From: an uncultured Collinsella sp.
GTDB lineage: Bacteria; Actinomycetota; Coriobacteriia; Coriobacteriales; Coriobacteriaceae
Direction of reading: 5' to 3'
Assembly: GCA_900554325.1 (NCBI GenBank)
Contig: USHA01000019.1
Span: forward strand, 1-28,485
Length of the DNA stretch: 28,485 nt
Each line of letters begins with the position of its first letter. Within the stretch, counting starts at the first letter, position 1. Below, one piece after another: positions 1 through 7,248 of the stretch. The translations under genes and the position numbers were made by a program. The notes under the pieces are model-generated. The model was given only the letters and a program-made list of their open reading frames with translations. It did not search any database and had not been told where the DNA came from.

Positions 1-54
1 GATATGGCACCGTGGGGACACATGTATGTCAATCCTGGTCTAACAGAGCCTTAA
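1..54 (+). CDS. possible 3' end of a gene cut by the window edge
   Basis: Frame 1 is open from the first base to a TAA at 52-54 and would encode 17 residues, beginning DMAPWGHMYVNPG. The stretch is too short to assign a family and could be chance. It is listed only because an inverted-repeat element follows it directly. Confidence 0.2.
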   Translation, partial: DMAPWGHMYVNPGLTEP

Positions 55-77
55 ATAATCATTTGGCTGCCCGCTGG

Positions 78-200
78 CTAAGTGAGTAGACTTTTTTGGA
101 AATGCCGAGCACCCAACATATTTGCCTCAATAAAACCGCAGGTCACGGACTTGTGCTTTGTCGGTGTGGTGCGGGATTCGGTAAAAGTCTACTCACTTAG
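78..200. mobile_element. MITE-like element with perfect 18-bp terminal inverted repeats
   Basis: The arm at 78-95 (CTAAGTGAGTAGACTTTT) is the exact reverse complement of the arm at 183-200. The 87 bases between them hold no credible gene. The size (123 bp), perfect ends and lack of coding capacity resemble a miniature inverted-repeat element or a large extragenic palindrome. No target-site duplication is obvious at the two ends, so mobility is an inference. It could also act as a long hairpin terminator for whatever lies left of the window. Confidence 0.5.
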
Positions 201-280
201 TTTTGCGTGATGCATATTGTTCGCAATGTGACCCCAGCCGGGGTGATTCCACCGCAAATTAGCTTCTCCCATCGCCGCAA

Positions 281-1861
281 TTAGGCGCCGTACGGATTCC
301 GGTCCCTCTCTATGCGTTGGCGGATGTGGGCGTACTCGATAATCAACAGTACCAGCAGTAGGGCCATGATGGCTAGGTAGCTCACGACGGCGCCCATCAG
401 GCCGAGCAGATTGATCAGAATCACCGGGAGCACCACGCTCACGGCAAAGCAGATCAGGTAGATCTTGGTGACGTCTCCAGCGTGGCGCAGCACCGTGATG
501 ATGGCGTAGATAAAGTCGATGGCCGCGGTGACGCCGCCGGCGACGACCATCAGCAGCGCCAGCGTACGGTAGCGTTCAAAGCTGAGACCGTACATAAAGC
601 TCATGAGGGGAATACCGGGACCTGCCATAAATGCGGCGCACACGCCGGTGATGACCACGATCAGCGCCATAACGGCAACAATAATCAGGTCAAAGCGGCG
701 ACGCTTGCGCGGATTCGCCCAAATGCTCGACAGACGCAGGAGCTGCGGTTTATAGATAAATCCAATGCTCAACAGAATAGCCTGAGCCGGAAAAAACAGG
801 GCATTAAAGTACAGCTGGTATTTGTAGGCCAGTGTGCCTTCCATCACAAGCTTGGGCATGCTCTCGATAAGGTTGAACAGGAACAGTGCGCCAAAGAGCG
901 GGGCGCACTGGATAAACAGGTGGCCAGCCTCGCGCAGGCTCATGCGGCGTGATTTTTCGGTCTCGAGCAGGGCGAGCGGGGCGGTGACCAGCACGAGCGA
1001 GGCGATCGCGGCGATGCCCATGGCCATGGCCGCGATGGGCATGCTGCGCGTGAGGAACAGCGCCACGCTGAAGACCGCGATGACGCCGACGGAGCGTAGC
1101 GTTTGGCTCATGCCAGCCAGGTAGAGCTTGTCGGCCTGCTGCAGGCGGCCTTCGTACACGTCGGCGACGCCGTCGATGACCTTATACAGGTAGACACCCA
1201 GGCCGATCGTCGCCATCTGCGTGTCATAGCCGCGGGCGCTGCTGTACATGAGGCCGCAGCCTAGGGCGAGCGCTCCGCAAAGCCAGCGGTTGAGCTGGTA
1301 GGAGGCAAAGGACGTCTTTTCGTCGATGTCCGAGACCTGGAAATTGCGCACGCCGTAGTTGCACGCGATCATGATGAGCGTGCCGGTGACAAAGGCGATG
1401 GAGAACTTGCCGGCTTCTTCGGCGCCCACGAGCTGCGTAGACACGATGGTGAGCAACGGAAACGCCAAGCCCCACACGGCGGTGCCGAGGGTGTTCCAAA
1501 GATAGTCGCGACTGGTGGCGTGCTCCTCGTATTCCGCTTCCTGCATGGAGAAGCCGCCGCCGTAGACGGCACCGAGCAGACGGTTCCACCAAGCGTTGAC
1601 CATGCGGCGGACGGGGCCGGGCTTGCGATCGCGTTCGCGCCGGCGACGTGTGGCTTGGCTGCTATCGGGCCCGCCGGCGTTGCGCTGACTCAGCTCTTGG
1701 ATGCGTGCGAGTTCCTCGGCAGTGTGCGAGGCAGGGAAGAGGCCGTTCTCGATGCGGCCGCCCTGGGCCTTCGCGGCGCCGTCTCTCGATGCAGCGGGGT
1801 TGGAGACGCCGTTGCGGCGGGCGATGGCGCGGCGAATGCTATCGAGGGGCGTGATGCTCAA
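281..1861 (-). CDS. polysaccharide flippase-like membrane protein (Wzx/MATE-type)
   Basis: A 526-residue integral membrane protein resembling oligosaccharide/lipopolysaccharide flippases of the MOP superfamily, which move lipid-linked sugars across the membrane. About 110 N-terminal residues are hydrophilic and rich in Arg, Ala and Gly (for example QATRRRRERDRKPGPVRRM), probably a cytoplasmic tail. After these come about 12 hydrophobic segments, beginning near YLWNTLGTAVWGLAFPLLTI and ending near the C-terminal MGAVVSYLAIMALLLVLLIIEY. The chosen start is TTG (1859-1861), seven bases after AAAGGA. No ATG in frame is better placed. It is transcribed divergently from the lactate permease. The exact sugar substrate cannot be told, and no glycosyltransferase is adjacent. 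The family call is by overall pattern, not by a diagnostic motif. Confidence 0.7.
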   Translation of the reverse strand: MSITPLDSIRRAIARRNGVSNPAASRDGAAKAQGGRIENGLFPASHTAEELARIQELSQRNAGGPDSSQATRRRRERDRKPGPVRRMVNAWWNRLLGAVYGGGFSMQEAEYEEHATSRDYLWNTLGTAVWGLAFPLLTIVSTQLVGAEEAGKFSIAFVTGTLIMIACNYGVRNFQVSDIDEKTSFASYQLNRWLCGALALGCGLMYSSARGYDTQMATIGLGVYLYKVIDGVADVYEGRLQQADKLYLAGMSQTLRSVGVIAVFSVALFLTRSMPIAAMAMGIAAIASLVLVTAPLALLETEKSRRMSLREAGHLFIQCAPLFGALFLFNLIESMPKLVMEGTLAYKYQLYFNALFFPAQAILLSIGFIYKPQLLRLSSIWANPRKRRRFDLIIVAVMALIVVITGVCAAFMAGPGIPLMSFMYGLSFERYRTLALLMVVAGGVTAAIDFIYAIITVLRHAGDVTKIYLICFAVSVVLPVILINLLGLMGAVVSYLAIMALLLVLLIIEYAHIRQRIERDRNPYGA

Positions 1862-1889
1862 AGCGGAGTCCTTTCTATTGCTGCGCTTT

Positions 1890-1895
1890 AGTATA
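1890..1895 (-). promoter_or_regulatory. -10 box of the flippase-like gene
   Basis: Read on the minus strand this is TATACT, about 30 bases upstream of the TTG start. No convincing -35 lies 16-18 bases further upstream, so this may be an activator-dependent or weak promoter. Confidence 0.4.
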
Positions 1896-1920
1896 GACGC
1901 GACGGTGTTCGTTCGTGTTT

Positions 1921-1937
1921 TTGAACGGATTGTTCAA
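1921..1937. promoter_or_regulatory. operator-like dyad between divergent genes
   Basis: TTGAAC and GTTCAA form a perfect 6-bp dyad around GGATT in the intergenic space of the flippase and lactate permease genes. It lies about 25 bases upstream of the flippase -10. It is compatible with a dimeric regulator controlling either gene; the regulator is unknown. Confidence 0.35.
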
Positions 1938-1973
1938 TAATTTCGGCGGGCGGCTGAAATTTGTCGGTAAACG

Positions 1974-1984
1974 TGCGGTATCCT
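1974..1984 (+). promoter_or_regulatory. -10 region of the lactate permease gene
   Basis: TGCGGTATCCT places a TATCCT hexamer at 1979-1984, 57 bases before the ATG. The same 11-mer recurs at 18212-18222 in front of the DUF5710 gene. The -35 region is poor. Confidence 0.35.
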
Positions 1985-2041
1985 GTTGAAGTTTTGTGAC
2001 ACCCCCGATGCCGCCCACGCGGTACCAAGGAGCTTCTACCT

Positions 2042-3613
2042 ATGGACGTCGCCGCATTCTTACTGGCTCTTGTGCCGATTATTTGGCTGGTCGTGATGCT
2101 GCTGTGCTTTAAATGGCCAGCTTGGAAGGCCGCTATCGGATCGTTTGTCCTTTCGTGCTTGCTCGCCTTCGCATGGTGGCACCTGCCGGCAGCGCAGATC
2201 GCGACCGCCTCGCTCGAAGGCTTTTTGATGGCCCTGTGGCCCATCGTCCTGGTGATCATCGCTGCGGTATTCACGTATAACCTGTGCGTTCGTACGGGCG
2301 CCATGGACGTGATCGGCAGCATGATCACCTCCATCAGCAGCGACCGCCGTCTGCTGGCACTGCTCGTGGCTTGGTGCTTCGGTGGCTTTATGGAGGGCAT
2401 GGCCGGCTTCGGTACCGCTGTCGCCATTCCCGCCGGCATGCTCGCGGGCCTGGGCTTTGAGGCCGTGCCTGCCGTGCTCATCTGCCTGCTGGCCAACGGC
2501 GTGCCCACGCCCTACGGCTCCATCGGCATCCCCACGGTGTCCGTTGCCGACCTGGTGGGTTTGGATTCCCTTCACCTAGCGACCGTTCAGCTGGTGCAGC
2601 TCGCACCGTTCTTTGTGGTGATGCCGCTATTTATTGTGCTGGTTGCGGGCCGTGTTGCCGATGACCAGGGCAATGCCGCGAGTGTGGGCGAGCGTCTGCA
2701 CGGTGTTGCCGGCGTGGCGTTGCTCTCCGGCGTGTCGTTTGTCGGCGCGGCTCTGGTCGTTGCCATGTTTGTGGGCCCCGAGCTGGCCGTGGTCGTAGGA
2801 TCCATCGTTTCGCTCGCGCTGACAGCTGCGCTTGCCATGCGTGCCGAGAAGTCGGGGCATCTGGACGCACGCTTTCACATGAATATCGAGGCGGGGGAGA
2901 AGCTCACCGTTAAGTCGGCGCTTTCGGCCTGGTCGTGCTTCATCCTGATCTTTGTGTTGCTGCTGGGCACGTCTAATCTGGTGCCCGCTGTACATGCTGC
3001 GCTCGCGCCGTTTGCGAGCCATGTGCAGGTGTATTGCGGTGAGAATCCCGGTATGCTTACGTTTTCGTGGATCAACACGCCAGGCGTCTGGATTTTCCTG
3101 GCCGCGTTTGTCGGCGGTGCCATTCAGGGTGCTTCGCCACGCATGATGGGCGAGGTGCTGGCCGCGACTGTGAAGCAGATGATGCCGACGGTGATCACGA
3201 TGCTTTCGGTGCTGGGCTGTGCCAAGGTGATGGGCTATGCGGGCATGATCTCTTCGATCAGCGCGTTCTGCATCGCCGTCGCCGGTGGGCTGTACCCGAT
3301 TCTGGCTCCGTGGATCGGCGCAGTCGGTGCGTTTGTGACCGGCTCGGGCACGTCCTCGGGCATGCTGTTTGGTCCCATTCAGAGCCAGGCCGCCACTGCG
3401 CTGGGTGTGAGCGACTACTGGATGGTCGCATTGAACGCCCTGGGCGTCGCCGCTGGTAAGATGATCTCGCCGCAGACCCTCGCCATTGGTCTTGCCGCCG
3501 TGCACGTGCGCGGTAAGGATGCCGAACTCCTGGGCGCGGTGCTGCCCTACGCTGCCGGCATGCTGGTCCTGATGAGCGCCATAGCCATGCTCGGCCAAGG
3601 CCTGCCGCTGTAG
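2042..3613 (+). CDS. L-lactate permease (LctP family)
   Basis: A 523-residue polytopic membrane protein of the LctP/LldP family, which import L-lactate (some members glycolate) with protons. Features typical of the family are the opening segment FLLALVPIIWLVVMLLCFKWPAWKA (hydrophobic helices from residue 4), the glycine-rich stretch GGFMEGMAGFGTAVAIPAG near residue 120, the region GTPYGSIG-like (NGVPTPYGSIGIPT), and near the C-terminus FVTGSGTSSGMLFGPIQ and GVAAGKMISPQTLAIG. The length is normal for the family. The ATG follows AAGGAG with good spacing. It is monocistronic and ends in a large palindrome. Lactate uptake next to an ATP-type PEP carboxykinase fits fermentative carbon metabolism, but no lactate dehydrogenase is present in the window. 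Confidence 0.92.
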   Translation: MDVAAFLLALVPIIWLVVMLLCFKWPAWKAAIGSFVLSCLLAFAWWHLPAAQIATASLEGFLMALWPIVLVIIAAVFTYNLCVRTGAMDVIGSMITSISSDRRLLALLVAWCFGGFMEGMAGFGTAVAIPAGMLAGLGFEAVPAVLICLLANGVPTPYGSIGIPTVSVADLVGLDSLHLATVQLVQLAPFFVVMPLFIVLVAGRVADDQGNAASVGERLHGVAGVALLSGVSFVGAALVVAMFVGPELAVVVGSIVSLALTAALAMRAEKSGHLDARFHMNIEAGEKLTVKSALSAWSCFILIFVLLLGTSNLVPAVHAALAPFASHVQVYCGENPGMLTFSWINTPGVWIFLAAFVGGAIQGASPRMMGEVLAATVKQMMPTVITMLSVLGCAKVMGYAGMISSISAFCIAVAGGLYPILAPWIGAVGAFVTGSGTSSGMLFGPIQSQAATALGVSDYWMVALNALGVAAGKMISPQTLAIGLAAVHVRGKDAELLGAVLPYAAGMLVLMSAIAMLGQGLPL

Positions 3614-3614
3614 T

Positions 3615-3670
3615 CGGCACTAAGGGACGTTCCTTATGTGCCGGCACTTTGGGAACGTCCCTAAGTGCCG
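3615..3670. repeat. extragenic palindrome, GGGACGTTCC type
   Basis: The arms at 3615-3633 and 3652-3670 pair over 18 of 19 positions (CGGCACTAAGGGACGTTCC against its reverse complement with one mismatch) around an 18-base loop that itself contains a further GTGCCGGCAC palindrome. It starts one base after the lactate permease stop codon and can act as a hairpin terminator. The GGGAC core is shared with the other hairpin repeats of this window. Confidence 0.7.
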
Positions 3671-3713
3671 GCATCGGGGGGCGCTCCTTGAATGTTGCCT
3701 GTTCAAGAGTGTT

Positions 3714-3754
3714 CCCAATGACTAGGCGTTTAAAAACGTGCCCAATGACTAGGC
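3714..3754 (+). repeat. direct repeat CCCAATGACTAGGC, two copies
   Basis: Copies of CCCAATGACTAGGC lie at 3714-3727 and 3741-3754. The stretch 3722-3751, which includes CGTTTAAAAACG, matches 12742-12771 at 27 of 30 positions. It is a second member of the intergenic repeat family and has no coding content. Confidence 0.65.
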
Positions 3755-3779
3755 CGCTTGCCTGCGATTTTTGACCGTT

Positions 3780-3814
3780 GGGCGGGCTTGCCGCCCTTGC
3801 CGTAAAAACGTTTT
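3780..3814 (+). other. hairpin and palindrome upstream of pckA
   Basis: GGGCGG (3780-3785) pairs with CCGCCC (3791-3796) around a five-base loop, and a perfect 12-base palindrome AAAAACGTTTTT follows at 3803-3814. They lie 80-110 bases upstream of the pckA start and may be leader structure or an operator. I see no clear -35/-10 pair here. Confidence 0.3.
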
Positions 3815-3891
3815 TGCATATCGGGTACAACGGGCTTTACGTGAGTAAAGTGCGCGTCGCGTCCACGTGTCGTGTTTTTAAAGGAGGCCCC

Positions 3892-5562
3892 ATGCCTGGT
3901 GTTACCCCTGCAGAAGTTCTGTCCAACTTTGGTATTACGCTCGTTGAAGATCCCGCCGAGAATCAACCCCGTCTGCTGGTGGACCTGCCGGCGGCAGAGC
4001 TTGTCGAGCACGCTATTCGTCGCAAAGAGGGCCGTATGGCTTCTAATGGCGCGCTCGTGATCGAGACGGGGGAGCGCACTGGTCGTTCGCCCAACGATCG
4101 TTTTATCGTTGACACCCCCGATGTTCACGACAAGATTGCCTGGGGTGCCGTCAACCGCCCGCTTTCTGTCGAGAGCTACGAGACCATCAAGGCCGGTATC
4201 GTCGACTATCTCAACGAGCGTGATGTGTTCGTCACCCGCGGCATGGCCGGCGCCGACCGCAACCACACGCGTCGCCTGCTCGTCGCCTGCGAGCGCGCCA
4301 GCCAGGCGCTCTTTATTAAGCAAATGCTCGCCCGTCCGCTCGCTCGCGAAATCGCGCGCACCGGTGAGCCGGACTTTTGCGTGCTCGCGGCGCCAGGTTA
4401 CCAGTGTGACCCTGCCGTCAAGGGTCTCAACTCCAGCGCCGCCGTGGTCATCAACTTCCAAGAGCGCGTGATTCTGGTCGCTGGCACTGGCTACTCCGGC
4501 GAGATCAAAAAGTCCATCTTCAGCGTTATGAATTACTTGCTGCCCGTCGAGGACGACGTTCTGCCTATGCATTGCTCGGCCAGCATGGACCCCGTCACGC
4601 ATGAGACCGCCGTGTTCTTTGGCCTGTCGGGCACCGGCAAGACCACGCTTTCGGCCAACCCCACGCGTCTGCTGATTGGCGACGACGAGCACGGCTGGTC
4701 CGACATGGGCATCTTTAACGTCGAGGGCGGCTGCTACGCCAAGTGCGAAGGCCTGGACGCGTTCCACGAGCCCGAGATCTTCAACGCCGTTCGTTTTGGC
4801 GCCATCTGTGAAAACGTGGTACTCGATGAGAATCGCAAGCCTAACTACGACGACGTCTCGATCACGCACAATACGCGCGTGGCCTACCCCGTCGAGCATA
4901 TCCCCAACGCGTGGACCAAGGGCATGGGCACCACCCCGAGCGTCGTGCTGTTTTTGACCTGTGATGCCTTTGGCGTGCTGCCGCCCATCTCGCGTCTGAC
5001 GGCCGATGCCGCCATGTATCACTTTGTGACGGGCTTCACCGCCAAGATTCCCGGCACCGAGGTTGGCGTCACCGAGCCCACGCCCACGTTCTCCTCGCTG
5101 TTTGGTGAACCGTTTATGCCGCTCGACCCCATGGTTTACGCCAAGATGCTTGGCGAGCGCATTGCCGACGGCCGCACGCGCGTGTACCTGGTCAACACCG
5201 GCTGGATCGGCGGCGGCTACGGCGTGGGCCATCGCATCGAGCTTGCCTACACGCGCTCGCTGGTCGCGCGCGCCCTCGACGGCACCATCGAGGACAGCGA
5301 GTTCGTGCACGACGACATCTTTAACGTCGACATTCCCACGACGTGCCACGGCGTGCCCGATGGCATCCTGGTGCCGCGCCAATACTGGCAGAGCACCGCG
5401 CGCTATGACGAGGCCGCGCACAACCTGGCGGTGATGTTCGAGGAGAACTTCGAGAAGAAGTACTCGCACCTGCCCGAGTCCGTCAAAGCCGCCGGCCCGC
5501 ACGTTCAAGTACACGCCGACGCCCGTCATCGCGGCCGCGGGCTGCTGGGACTTCGCCACTAG
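3892..5562 (+). CDS. pckA: phosphoenolpyruvate carboxykinase (ATP)
   Basis: ATP-type PEP carboxykinase (oxaloacetate + ATP to PEP + CO2 + ADP, reversible), cytosolic. It can run in the carboxylating direction in fermenters. The start is the ATG at 3892, which follows AAAGGAGG; an in-frame ATG at 3778 lacks an SD. Visible motifs: ERTGRSPNDRF with Arg65 (substrate arginine), GYSGEIKKS at 200-208 with the metal-binding lysine region, and the P-loop GLSGTGKTTLSA from residue 244. MTG-type NTGWIGGGYGVGHRI lies in the C-terminal half. The product is 556 residues against about 530-540 for the family. Homology appears to end at SVKAAGPHV, leaving 18 unusual residues (start QVHADARHRG). In the +1 frame the same bases read like coding sequence, so a frameshift near the end is possible. 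Confidence 0.95.
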   Translation: MPGVTPAEVLSNFGITLVEDPAENQPRLLVDLPAAELVEHAIRRKEGRMASNGALVIETGERTGRSPNDRFIVDTPDVHDKIAWGAVNRPLSVESYETIKAGIVDYLNERDVFVTRGMAGADRNHTRRLLVACERASQALFIKQMLARPLAREIARTGEPDFCVLAAPGYQCDPAVKGLNSSAAVVINFQERVILVAGTGYSGEIKKSIFSVMNYLLPVEDDVLPMHCSASMDPVTHETAVFFGLSGTGKTTLSANPTRLLIGDDEHGWSDMGIFNVEGGCYAKCEGLDAFHEPEIFNAVRFGAICENVVLDENRKPNYDDVSITHNTRVAYPVEHIPNAWTKGMGTTPSVVLFLTCDAFGVLPPISRLTADAAMYHFVTGFTAKIPGTEVGVTEPTPTFSSLFGEPFMPLDPMVYAKMLGERIADGRTRVYLVNTGWIGGGYGVGHRIELAYTRSLVARALDGTIEDSEFVHDDIFNVDIPTTCHGVPDGILVPRQYWQSTARYDEAAHNLAVMFEENFEKKYSHLPESVKAAGPHVQVHADARHRGRGLLGLRH

Positions 5563-5581
5563 CTTCGCCGTGAGTCCATAT

Positions 5582-5618
5582 CCACCACAAAGGGGACAGG
5601 CACCTTTGTGGTGGTTTT
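5582..5618. repeat. hairpin repeat (CCACCACAAAGG stem), likely terminator of pckA
   Basis: CCACCACAAAGG (5582-5593) pairs perfectly with CCTTTGTGGTGG (5603-5614), followed by TTTT. The loop reads GGACAGGCA on the + strand (orientation 1 of the family). It lies 20 bases after the pckA stop and fits a Rho-independent terminator. It is the first of five copies in the window. Confidence 0.8.
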
Positions 5619-5645
5619 GCTCGCGTGGATGACTCGGGTTACAAT
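5617..5645 (+). promoter_or_regulatory. promoter of the B3/B4-domain gene
   Basis: TTGCTC (5617-5622), a 17-base spacer and TACAAT (5640-5645) form a good sigma-70-like promoter. The -35 overlaps the T-tract of the preceding hairpin repeat. Transcription would begin near 5653 and give a leader of about 137 bases. Confidence 0.6.
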
Positions 5646-5652
5646 ACGCCTG

Positions 5653-5789
5653 ACATATCGTCCCCTTCTCCGGATGGGGACAGCGCAAGCGTTCTTGTGA
5701 CGGCACCGTAGGACTTTGAAGGTGGCCGTTGTAAGGGCGCTTTTTGTTTAGGCGCCCTCACTCGGGCTCGCACAATGAAGGGAGAGCGT
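5653..5789 (+). ncRNA. possible structured 5' leader RNA
   Basis: The predicted leader can fold into consecutive hairpins: GTCCCC/GGGGAC around a 10-base loop (about 5660-5681), CGC-AAG-CG mini-hairpin just after it, ACGGCACC/GGTGGCCGT with one bulge (about 5701-5731), and GGGCGC/GCGCCC around a T-rich loop (about 5737-5759). The last lies about 30 bases before the start codon. I do not recognise a known riboswitch consensus. Structure is visible; regulatory function is inference. Confidence 0.35.
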
Positions 5790-6509
5790 ATGAAGAGCTT
5801 TATTGCCGAGGATTCATTCTGGGAGCTGTTTCCGCAGGCAGCGGTCGGTGTTGTGGTCGTGGAGGGCATGAAGCCCACGGCTCAGATTCCTCAAGAGGAC
5901 GTGGATGCGATTGCGGCGTTGCTCGACCGCGCCAATATCGATGCGGAGCGTCATCTGACCAGCGACACTATCAGCGAGAACGCACCGGTCAAGGCATGGC
6001 GCGAGGCCTATCGTCTGTTCAAGACCAAGAAAGGCGCGCGCTGCTCGATCGAGAACTTGCTCAAACGCGTGCTCAAAGGCAAGCCGGTGGGCCACATTGC
6101 GCCCGCGGTGGACATCTACAACACGGTGTCGTTGACCTACGCGCTGCCCGTCGGAGGCGAGGACCTACATGCGATCGAGGGAGACCTTCGCCTGAAGGTG
6201 ACCGACGGTGGCGATGTGTTCTGGCCGCTTGGCGAGGAGGCGGACGATCCGACGCTGCCCGGCGAGCTCGCCTACATCGATGATGCGGGCGCCGTGTGCC
6301 GCTGCTGGAACTGGCGCGACGGCGTTCGAACGGCGCTGTCCGATGATTCGGCCGATGCGTTCCTGGCGATTGAGTGCGTGGAGCCCGAGCGGATGGGGGA
6401 TTGCCAGGCTGCCGTTGATCGTCTCGCCGAGTTGCTCGAGCGTTATCTGGGCGCTACGGTTGTCGTTAAGACGCTTGTGACCCGCGACAATCCTTGCGTG
6501 GAACTGTAG
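5790..6509 (+). CDS. B3/B4 tRNA-binding-domain protein
   Basis: A 239-residue stand-alone protein with the B3/B4 domain otherwise found in the beta subunit of phenylalanyl-tRNA synthetase. Family signatures seen are AWREAYRLFKTKKGARCSIE, HIAPAVDIYNTVSLTYALPVGGED, and GAVCRCWNWRDGVRT near the end. Stand-alone members are suspected of editing or binding aminoacyl-tRNA-like ligands, but their role is not well settled. The ATG at 5790 is chosen because GAAGGGAG stands six bases upstream; another ATG at 5775 lacks an SD. The gene is a single unit bracketed by two hairpin repeats in opposite orientation and has its own promoter and a structured leader. Confidence 0.8.
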   Translation: MKSFIAEDSFWELFPQAAVGVVVVEGMKPTAQIPQEDVDAIAALLDRANIDAERHLTSDTISENAPVKAWREAYRLFKTKKGARCSIENLLKRVLKGKPVGHIAPAVDIYNTVSLTYALPVGGEDLHAIEGDLRLKVTDGGDVFWPLGEEADDPTLPGELAYIDDAGAVCRCWNWRDGVRTALSDDSADAFLAIECVEPERMGDCQAAVDRLAELLERYLGATVVVKTLVTRDNPCVEL

Positions 6510-6535
6510 CGGCGCCTAGAACCTATTGATGCCCC

Positions 6536-6575
6536 AAACCACCACAAAGGTGCCTGTCCTCTTTGTGGTGGTTTT
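6536..6575. repeat. hairpin repeat (CCACCACAAAG stem), orientation 2, likely terminator
   Basis: AAACCACCACAAAG (6536-6549) pairs with CTTTGTGGTGGTTT (6561-6574) and is followed by TTTT-like sequence. The loop carries GTGCCTGTCC, the reverse complement of the loop in the first copy, so the unit is inverted. It lies 27 bases after the B3/B4 gene. Confidence 0.8.
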
Positions 6576-6679
6576 TATGTTGATGGGTTAACAAATAGGG
6601 CGTGCAGGGCTGCCGGCTGTTAAGTACGACTAAGATGTTTACCCGTTAGCATCATGCAAGCGAAAGGCGGTCGTCTCCC

Positions 6680-7129
6680 ATGCAGCAGAACGACGAGACA
6701 CGTTTCGAGGACTTTGTCGGACTGATCAGCGGGCTCTACAAGGAGATCCAGCGCATTAAGACATCCGAGGGCGCAAGGCTGGGCCTCAAGGGCTCCGACG
6801 TTATGTGCCTGTACTATCTTGAGCGCAGCAAGGACGGCCTGACTGGCGCTGACCTGGCTCGCATGGCAGGCGTGACCCGCGCCGCCGTCTCGCGTACGCT
6901 CGCGCATCTGGAGGAGGGCGGCTACGTCGAGGTCGATGATTCGGGCGATGCCGCCGTTAAGTATCGTGCTCCGGTGCGCCTGACCGCTCTGGGCGGCGAG
7001 AGCATGAGCGAGGCGGACCGCATCATTCGCGAGGTGCTCGATACCACCGGTAAGGCTATGGGTGTGGAGCAGCGCGAGCAGATGTATGCGTCGCTGCGCA
7101 CGATTCTCAACACCCTGCGCGAGATCTAA
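6680..7129 (+). CDS. MarR-family transcriptional regulator
   Basis: A 149-residue winged-helix regulator. The pattern is typical of MarR: an N-terminal helix (FEDFVGLISGLYKEIQRIK), the helix-turn-helix LTGADLARMAGVTRAAVSRTLAHLEE (about residues 54-79), the wing GGYVEVDDSGDAAVKYRAPV, and a C-terminal dimerisation helix. MarR dimers usually repress their own and neighbouring genes until a small ligand binds. An SD-like AAAGG lies 12 bases upstream of the ATG, which is longer than ideal. The 100-base upstream region contains a gap-flawed dyad around TTAAGTACGACTAAG, which may be its own site. The DegV gene follows on the same strand after 119 bases, but co-regulation is unproven. Confidence 0.85.
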   Translation: MQQNDETRFEDFVGLISGLYKEIQRIKTSEGARLGLKGSDVMCLYYLERSKDGLTGADLARMAGVTRAAVSRTLAHLEEGGYVEVDDSGDAAVKYRAPVRLTALGGESMSEADRIIREVLDTTGKAMGVEQREQMYASLRTILNTLREI

Positions 7130-7248
7130 GGTCGCTAAGGCATTTGCTTCCCATTAACAACTGCATAGTCCCGTTTGAGCGCGTATACCGTGCTGGGACA
7201 TTGCTGTCAAAATTCCCCGCGCGAGCTCCGCACAAGAAAGGATTTGCT

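Noticed and set aside
3730..5706. 658-residue open frame on the minus strand over pckA
   Set aside because: It is a mirror of pckA codon bias in high-GC DNA; it has no SD and no family resemblance.
6611..6650. MarR operator around TTAAGTACGACTAAG
   Set aside because: The symmetry needs a one-base bulge and is no better than chance, so it is not listed as a site.
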